64,000 bases of DNA from Roseibacillus persicicus (GTDB lineage Bacteria > Verrucomicrobiota > Verrucomicrobiia > Verrucomicrobiales > Akkermansiaceae), in NCBI RefSeq assembly GCF_014651675.1, contig NZ_BMXI01000019.1, positions 1 through 64,000 on the forward strand. Direction: 5' to 3'. A model generated the notes under the pieces. That model was not told where the DNA came from. It ran no database searches and saw nothing but the letters and a program-made list of their open reading frames with translations. The translations under genes and the position numbers were made by a program. This document shows positions 50,787-59,700 of the stretch, piece by piece (the first letter of the stretch is position 1; each line of letters opens with the position of its first letter).

Positions 50787-53700
50787 CTAGGCGCGGACGG
50801 AGAGAATTTTGTGCAGCTCTTTGGCAAAGTCTTCCACGTGAGGCTCTTGGAAAATCGTGAGGTGTTCACCCGGAATGGGGATCAGCTCCAACTGCCCGCG
50901 CACATAACCGTCCCAGCCCAAGTGAGGTGGGTAGATCACGCCATCGCCCTGGTCTTCGGCGGTGAAGAGCACCACGTCGCCATCGTAGGAACGGGGACGG
51001 TAGCGCTGCATGGCCTTGTCGTGGGCTTCGCGAACGATCACGGTCTGCAGCTTGGCACCCATGTCCATTCCGGTCGAGGAGGCGACGCTGGCGGCTGCCT
51101 TTTCGGTTCCCACCTTCAACTTGTTCACCAGGCCTTCGCCGAAGCGTCCGCTCAGCTTGCCGACCTTGCCCACCCAGGATTTCTCCGAGCTCTCCTGCCA
51201 CTGGCGGGACGCTCTTTCCGCGAGGGAAAGGTAGCGGGGAGCGACTGCTGGATTATCGGTGTCGAAGAGGCAAAGCAATTCAATCTCCTGTCCCTGGGCC
51301 TTGAGCTGCTGGGCAATTTCGTAGACCACAATGCCTCCGAAACAATAGCCGCCTAACAAATAAGGTCCTTCGGCTTGTACGGTTTGGATTTGTTCGAGGT
51401 AGGTTGCCGCAGTTTCCTCGATAGTGGTGGCAATATCGCTTTCGCCCGAGAGCGCGGGCGCTTCGAGAGTATAGAATGGGCGGTCCGGGTCCACACGCTC
51501 GGCCAGGCTACGATAGATCAAGGTTCCGCCGTCCCCTCCATGGATGCAGAAGATCGGCGTTTTGCTGCCGGTCTTGCGGATCGCGGTGAGGTTGGCTGGA
51601 GCTGCTTTGGCTGGTTCTTTGGGAGCAAAGCGGGCTGCGAGCCCTTCGATGGTGGGGCTTTCAAAGAGAGTGGAGAGGGGGAGCTTTTTCCCGAATTCCT
51701 TCTCAATTTGATTGAAAAGCTTGAGCGCCTGCAGCGAGTGGCCTCCCAGGTCGAAGAAGGAGCGGTTGGCGGGCACCTCGTCGATCTTGAGCACACGGCT
51801 CCACAGTTGAGCCATGCGTTTCTCGGTCTCGCTTTCCGCATAACGGAGGTTCTGCTCAGGGGTCGCCGAGTCCGCTTCGGGAGTCGGCAAGGCGCTGTCA
51901 TCGACCTTGCCATTGTCGGTCACGGGGAGCGTTTCCATGGCCACTATGCGTGCGGGAATAAGATGGCTGGGGAGGAAGGACTGCAGGAAGCCCTTGACCT
52001 CGCCCTCTTCCACTGCGGTGCGTGAGGTGATGTAGGCTACCAAGGATTTGTCCTCCGCCGATTCGCCGCGGGCAACGACCCGGGCTTGAGTGATAGCTTC
52101 ATGGCGGCAGAGAGCTTCTTCAATTTCGCTGGGATCGATGCGATAGCCGCGAATCTTCACTTCCTCGTCAACGCGGCCCAGGAACTCGATGACGCCGTCC
52201 GGGCGATAGCGGGCCCGGTCGCCACTGCGGTAGAGCTTGGAGTCGCTTTCGATGGAGAAGGGGTTGGTGATGAAGCGCTCGGTAGTGAGCTTTTCATTTT
52301 CAAAATACCCCCGGGCCAAGCCGTCGCCGCCGAAGAACAACTCGCCTTCGGTCATGGGGGGGAGGGGGTTGAGATGTTCGTCTAACAGATAGACCTCACT
52401 GTTCGAGATGGGCTTGCCAATCGGGATGGAGCTGCCGTCCAGATCCGCCGAGGTGATGGTGTGACAGCAGCTGAACGTCGTGTTCTCGGTAGGACCATAT
52501 CCGTTGATGAGCCTGAGGTCCGGGAGCTCGCGCAGAACCTTGCCGACATGGTGCTTGGAGAGCACGTCGCCCCCAGCGAGGAGCTGCTTCAAGGGGCGCA
52601 GAGCTTCCAGTTTTTCATCAATCATGAGCTGGAAAAGCCCTGAGGTGAGCCAGAGGGTGGTGACCCTGTGGTCGCGAATCTCTTTGGCGATGGTGTCGAG
52701 GCTGGGCGCACCCGGTGGCAGGAGAACCAGGCGACCCCCATTGAGCAAAGGCGCCCAAATCTCGAAGGTGGAAGCATCGAAGGAAAGGGAGGATGCCTGC
52801 AGATAGACCTGACTGTCGTCGAGCTCGGCGTAATTGGTGTTCTTAACCAAGCGGACAATGCCGCGATGGGGAATCTCGACTCCCTTGGGATTGCCGGTGG
52901 AGCCGGAGGTGAACATGATGTAGGCTAGGTCCGTCGCCTTGTTCGTGAGTGGCAGGTTCGCGCTGCCCGCATCATTGGCGTCTTCGTCGTTGAAGACCTC
53001 GTCCACCGCAATCAATTTACATTGGGCCGGTGCCGCAATCTGGGAGCTGAAGTTGGAGCGAGTCAGAATGACCTTTGGCTGAGCGGATTCGATCAAGGCT
53101 GCGATTCTTTCCTGAGGATAGCAGGGATCGACAGGCAGGTAGGCACCCCCGGCCTTGAGGACAGCGAGGATGGAGATGATGTAGTCAAAGGACCGGTCCA
53201 AGACCACGGGCACGGGGCGGTTGGTTTCGATCCCGGCATTGCGGAGTTGGACCGCCAGGCGATTGGCCAAGCGGTTGAGGGTTTGATAACTCATCGTCCA
53301 GTCCCGCAGTTGCAGAGCGGTTCTCTCGGGATGAGTCGCGGCCACTTCTTCGAAGAGCTGCTGCACAGTGGAGGTGCGGGGGTAGTCGGTCTCGTTGTTT
53401 GCCGAGAGCGGGAGTGGGCGACCCATGGCCTGCGGCGCGGGGGCGGGGAGCTCTTTCCCAGAGGGGCCTTCCGGATTGTTGGCGATGCCCTCGAGAATCT
53501 CGCGATACTGTTTCATCCAGCCCTCCACCGTGCTGTGGTTGAAGACCGCGGTGTTGAAGTGGCACTCGATGCTCACTCCGTTCTTGGACTCAACGAGGTT
53601 GAGGAAGAGCAGCTGGTTGACAAAGGATTTGGGACTATCAACGAACTCGGTTTCCAAGCCTTCGAAAGGTTTGAAGTAGTCCATGCGTTCCAAGTTGAAA

Positions 53701-56700
53701 CCCACCTCGGTGAGCGGCATGCGGCCGGGACGACGTTGCAGCTTTAGGCGTGGAACCAGCTGGCCATAGGTGCAGTCCTGATGCTCGTAGGCTTCCAGAA
53801 CCCGGGCGGCAACGATTTGCACGAGCTCGCTAAACGGTTGGTTCTCCTCGACCTTGGCGCGCAGGGGCAGGAAGTTCACGCAATGGCCCACCATGTTCTC
53901 GAGTCCCTGTGAACTCTGTCCGGCGGCGGGGATTCCGATCACCAGATCACTTTGTCCAGTCAGGCGATGGAGCAAAATCTGAAAAGCGCTCAGAGTGGTG
54001 GCGTAAAGAGTCGCCCCTGAGCGGGCACCGGCCTTGCGCAGGCTCTTCAGCAAACTGGCGTCGACGGATTCGTGCAAAGTCGCGCCCGAGAAAGTCCGGT
54101 GCTGCGGGAAGGGGCGGTCGGTAGGCAGGTTGAGAATCGGAACGGTGTCCGGATACTGCGAAATCCAGTAGTCGAGGTGCGGGTCCGGCTTGCCCGACTG
54201 CTCGTGTTCAGCGCGCTGAAGAGCGTAATTGGCAAAGCTCGCCGAAGGCTCCAGGGGATTGGGGAGACCTTGCGAAAAAGCATTGTAGCAATCGCTGAGG
54301 TTCTCAATGAGCACGTTGAAGGACCAGCCGTCCGCAACGATGTGATGCGCCGTTAGAAAGAGAATGTGGCGGTCTTCGCTGACCTTCGTGAGCTTGGCGC
54401 GAAGGAGAGGAGCGGTTTGAAGATCGAATGGAGTGAGAGCTTGTGTCTGGGTCGCGAGTTGAATCGCTTCTCCTTTTTCCTCATCGGAAAGACCTGACAG
54501 ATCCTGATGCCGGAAGGGGACTTCCACTCGATCCGCAATGGACCAAGTGTCGCCATCCAAGTCGAAGGACGAGCGCAAAGCGTCGTGATGATTGACGACG
54601 GTATTGAGCGCCTTCTCGAGTGCTGCGCTGTCCAAGGAGCCTTCAAAGACGAGTGAGGTCGCTTCATTGAAAGCGCAGGAGGCTTCGTGTCCGAGTTGGC
54701 AGGCGAGCCAGATTTCCTGCTGGGCTTCGGTGAGCGGAAGGTTCTCGGTCTTCTTGGGTGCAAGGACTTGTTTGCTCTCGGTGGTGACGGGGGCTGTCAC
54801 CTTGGCCGGAGCACTGCCGCCGAGGCGCGGAGGGGGACCGGTGAGCTGAGGGCCATCGAGGAGCTTGATGGCGTCGGTCTTTTTGAGGAATCCGCCCGCC
54901 TGCAGTTCTGCCACCGATTCCTTGAAGGCGCGAATGACGTAATCGATGTCTTCGTCGGTGTGCGCGGTGGTGATGTAGGAGGGGAAGCCCTCCAAGATGA
55001 AGACGCCTTTCTTTCTCAGATGGAAGAAGAGGAGGTTGCCATACTTGCAGTCTTCGCCGACCCGCACAAAGAAGCGCGAGTGGAGTCCGGGCAATCGGAT
55101 GGGGACCTCGTTGTCGACCATGAACTGGTCGACGGTTCGATAGAGGCGTTCCGCGCGGGCTTTGAGGTTGGCCCACAGCAGAGGACCCTGGCTCTTGAGA
55201 TGTTTCAGCACGGCGTTGGCCGCCGCGATGCCGAGAGGGTGTCTCACAAAGGTGCCGGCAAAGAAGGTCACGTCGCCTTCGGGGAAAGAGTCGTCGCCGT
55301 ATTGCCAGTGGCCGCCATCGAAGGTGTCCATGTATTTGGCCTTGCCCGCCACGATCCCGATAGGGAGCCCACCGCCAATGACTTTGCCGTAGGTGGAGAT
55401 ATCGGATTTGACCCCGTAGAAGCCTTGCGCGCCGTGAGGGCCGTCGCGAAGTCCGCAGATGACCTCGTCGAAGATGAGCAGAGAGCCCGCCTCGTCGGCC
55501 ACCGTGCGGAGGGCCTTGACGAACTCGTGGGGCTGGAATTCGGGACGGCGACTTTGCACCGGCTCGATCATGATGGCTGCCAGTTCGTGGGCGTGTTCCT
55601 TCAGGATTTCGAGGGACTCGTCGGTGCCGTAGTCCAGCACCAGCATGTTGGAGACTGCCGACTTGGGCACTCCGGGAGCGCTGGGGAAGGTGCGGGGCTT
55701 GCGTTTGGTTTGGGAGCCCCGCAGGAGGACCTCGTCGAAGTTTCCGTGGTAGTCTTTGGTAAAGACCGCAATCTTGTCGCGACCGGTGGCGGTGCGCGCG
55801 AGACGCATGGCGGCTTGCACCGCTTCCGAGCCCGTGCAGACGAAGGACGCACGCTCGTTGCCGGTCATCTCGCAAAAAAGCTGGGCGGTCTCGCCAGTGA
55901 GAGGGGACTGGGGGCCGACCTCGAAGCCTTCCTCCATTTGTTTTCTAACAGCTTCTAACACGAAGTCGGGGGAGTGACCAAAGAAGCCGGGCCCGAAGCC
56001 GTTGAGGATGTCGATATACTCGTTGTCATCAATATCGAGCAGGCGGGAGCCCTTGGAACGCTTGACCACCAGCTGGTAGATCATTTCTTTCCAAGAGCGG
56101 TTGAAGCCCGAGACGGTGCGGGGGTCCGCGTGGTATTGGCGATACTTCGCGGTCCACTCTTTGGAAGACTTTGAGCGTGCCACGTAGCTGCTGATCAGCT
56201 GGTCAAGGTGTTGGCGCTGCTGGGTGGTGAGGGAGTCATCCGCATCGCGGGTGATGGAAGTTGTTGTTCCGGAGGCTGTGCCGCCACTCTTTGGTTCTTC
56301 CTTGGGTTGGTCGTTTTGTTTGGGGGTAGAAGGAATAGGGGCTACCGGCATCGCGGCAGCTTGAGGGGTGGGAGCAGTCGGGAGGGCGTTGGGCGCAGGA
56401 GGGAGGCCGGCCAGCATTTGCATCTGCTGTTGCATGAACTGCATTTGCTGCATCTGCATGTTCATCATCTGCGCCATGAGCGCTCCCTGATCTCCGCCAA
56501 CGGTTGGGAAAGGCTGTTGCACGGGGGCGAACTGGGGTGCTGCCTGCGCGGGTTGTTGCGGGAGAACCTGCTGGGGAGCGGCTTCGGTCGGTGCGGGGGC
56601 CGCAGCGGCGGGCTGAAACTGGCTGGGGTCGGCCTCTTTATCCAAGTGACCGACGATGTCCCCGATGGTTGGCAACTCGGCGAGGAGCTGGCGCATGGTG

Positions 56701-59700
56701 GTGGCGACTCCGAAGGCCTTTTCGATTTCCTTGCTGACCTGGGTCAGCATCAGGGAGTCAAAGCCGAGCTCGATGAGGGTGGCGTCGGCTTCCATTTCTT
56801 CGGGTTCGATTCCGGAGAGATCGTTGAGGACTTGGCAAAGTCTTTCCTGGATAACGGGCTTGCGGTCGGTGGACATGACGGGTGGAACAGTTTGAGGAAG
56901 GGTGGCTTGAGCCGCTGGGGGCGCAAGCGGTTGAGAAGGTTGAGGGGGGACGGGGATTTCGGTTGTGAGCGGCTTGGGATCGATCCAGAAGCGCTTCCGC
57001 TCGAAAGGATAGGTGGGGAGGGGAACCCGCTTGCGGACTTCTGCGCCGGTGTAGGCCTCCCAATCGATGGTGTGGCCGTGGATCCAGAGCTGGCCAAGGG
57101 CGAGCTGGAAGTGGAGGGCGTCGGAGTCCGTGTCGGCTGCGTGGCCCGAGGTGGAGAAGATGGCTTGCTTTGCCTTCTTGTCTGCCACTTGGCGCGAGAG
57201 CGTGGAAAGGGTCTGACCGGGGCCGACCTCCAGTAATGTGGTTTCTGGGGCTTCGCAGAAGTGCGCGGCCGCTTGGGTGAAGCGCACTGTTCGGCGCACA
57301 TGGGAGGCCCAATAGTGCGGGTCGGTGGCTTGGTCGTCGCTGAGCCACTCGGTGGTGACTGTGGAGCGAATGGGGATTAGCGGAGGATGGAGTGCGGCCT
57401 TTTCGATGACCTTCTGAAAAGGTTCGACGACCTCGTCCATCATCCAGCTATGGAAGCCGTGGGAGGTGTGGAGAGGTTTGGCTGCAATGTCTTGTTCGGA
57501 GAGGGTGGCGGTGAACTTTTCCAGCTCATCGTGGGGACCCGCAACGACACAAAGTTCGGGGCCGTTGACAGCGGCAAGGTCGAGCCTCTCGGGGATGAGG
57601 GGGGCGAGCTTTTCTTCACTAAGCCTGACGGAAAGCATTCCGCCGGGTTCGACTGCTTGCATCAAGGCACCCCGCTGGGCGAGAATGGCGAGCGCGTCTT
57701 CCAAGGAAAGAATGCCCGAGATGGTGGCGGCCACGAGTTCGCCGACACTATGACCGACGAGGGCGGTTGGCTGCATGCCCCAGTGCATCAGGAGTCGGGC
57801 CTGGCAGTAGCTCAGCACAAAGATGGCGGGCTGGGCCATGATGGTTTGCTTGATGCGATGGGCGGCCGCGTCCTGATCCGCCTCAGGGGCGGGGAAGAGG
57901 GTGTCGCGCAAGTCTTCCCCCATGAGAGGGAGGAGAATCTCCGCACAACGATCGAGCTCGCTTCGGAAAAAGGGCTCGGACTGATAGAGGTCGCGTCCCA
58001 TGCCCACGGTCTGGGACCCTTGGCCGGGGAACATGAAGACGAGAGGGGCGTCCACCTGTTTCGGCGAGCCTTTCGCGGAGCGGGCTTTCTCCAGATGCAG
58101 AGAGTCACCCACGAGGACCTGACGCTTGGCAAAGTGCTTGCGGCCGATGCGTAGGGTGTGGGCGATATCGGCGGGGTTGAGGTCGGGATGGCTTGCGCAA
58201 TAGCTGACCAAATTGTCCTTCATCGCCGCCAAGGCCTCATCGCTTCGGGCGGAGAGAGGGAAGATCTGATAGGGGCGGGCACTGGGGCTGGATTCCTGTT
58301 TGGGAGGTTCCTCCAAAATGATGTGGGCGTTGGTGCCGCCGACTCCAAAGGAAGAAATGCCTGCCCTTCGTGGTCCCTGATTCGGCTGCCAATCGGTGAG
58401 ATCGGCGTTGACATGGAAAGGGGAGTTCTCGAAGTCGATCTTCGGATTGGCCTTCTGAAAATGGAGGGTCGCGGGGAGCTTGCCGTGCTCCAGAGAGAAA
58501 GCCGTCTTGATGGTGGCGGTGACTCCGGAGGCGATGTCGAGATGGCCCACGGAGGGCTTTACCGAACCGATGGCACAGCCTTGTTTGTGGGTGACGCCCA
58601 GGTCGCGGAAGGCTTTGGTTAGGCCGGCGACCTCAATGGGATCGCCCAGCGGAGTGCCGGTGCCGTGTGCTTCGACGTAGGTGATAGTGGAGGGATCGAT
58701 ACCCGCGTCCGTGATGGCGTCTTTAATGACACCGGCTTGTCCGTCGATGCTGGGGGCGGTGTAGGAGTGCTTGCGCCCGCCATCGTTGTTGAGCGCGCAA
58801 CCCTTGATGACGGCATGGATGTGGTCTCCATCCCGCACGGCATCGTCGAGCCGCTTGAGGAGCACGATGCCCGCGCCATTGGAGAACACGGTGCCAGTCG
58901 CTTTTTCATCAAAAGTTCGACAAGAACCGTCCTGCGAGAGAATGCCGTCGGGGGTGAAGTAGTACCCTTTTTTCTCAGGTAAAGTAATGGTCACTCCTCC
59001 GGCCAAAGCCATATCGCAAGCTCCCGCTCGCAGGCTGAGACAGGCTTGGGTGATGGCGACCAGTGAGGTCGAACAGGCAGACTGAACGGTCATGGCCGGA
59101 CCCCGGAGGTCCAGCTTGAAGGCGACGCGGGTGGCGAGGTAGTCCTTGTCGTTGCCGAGCTCGGCCTGCAGGGAGCCAACCTGAATTGACGGGATCCAGT
59201 CCGCGAGAAATTCGCGATCGGTGGCGAGGTTGGAGATGGCGTAGGTGTCGAGGTAGTTGCCGGCCCAGACGCCGATTTTTCCCTCATAGTCTTCGGAGTT
59301 GTAACCGGCATCTTCCAGGCAATCCCAAGCGAGTTCCAGAAAGACCCGGTGCTGCGGATCCATCAGCTTGGCCTCGTTGGGCAAGACTCCGAAGAACTTG
59401 GCGTCGAAGTTTTCCACGTTCTCCATCAGGCCTTTGACGGGAACGTAGCCGGAGTCATTGCTGACGGTGGCGGGATCGATTCCGGCGGAAAGAAGGTCGG
59501 CGTCGGTCAGCTGAGTCAGGCACTCTTTCCCATCTAACAGGTTCTGCCAGAATTGGTGCACGTTGGGCGACTCGGGCAGGCGGCAGGACATGCCCACGAT
59601 GGCGATGTCGCGACTGGTGTTGCTTTCGAATGACACCGGGGCCGTTTCGGTGGTGGCTTCGGAGGTGGTGAAAAGCTTGGATTGTTCGGCCACGGTGGAA

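Noticed and set aside
54664..55875. 403-codon ORF inside the megasynthase gene, same strand, other frame
   Set aside because: Arg/Pro/His-rich shadow of a high-GC gene with confirmed aminotransferase motifs in the real frame.
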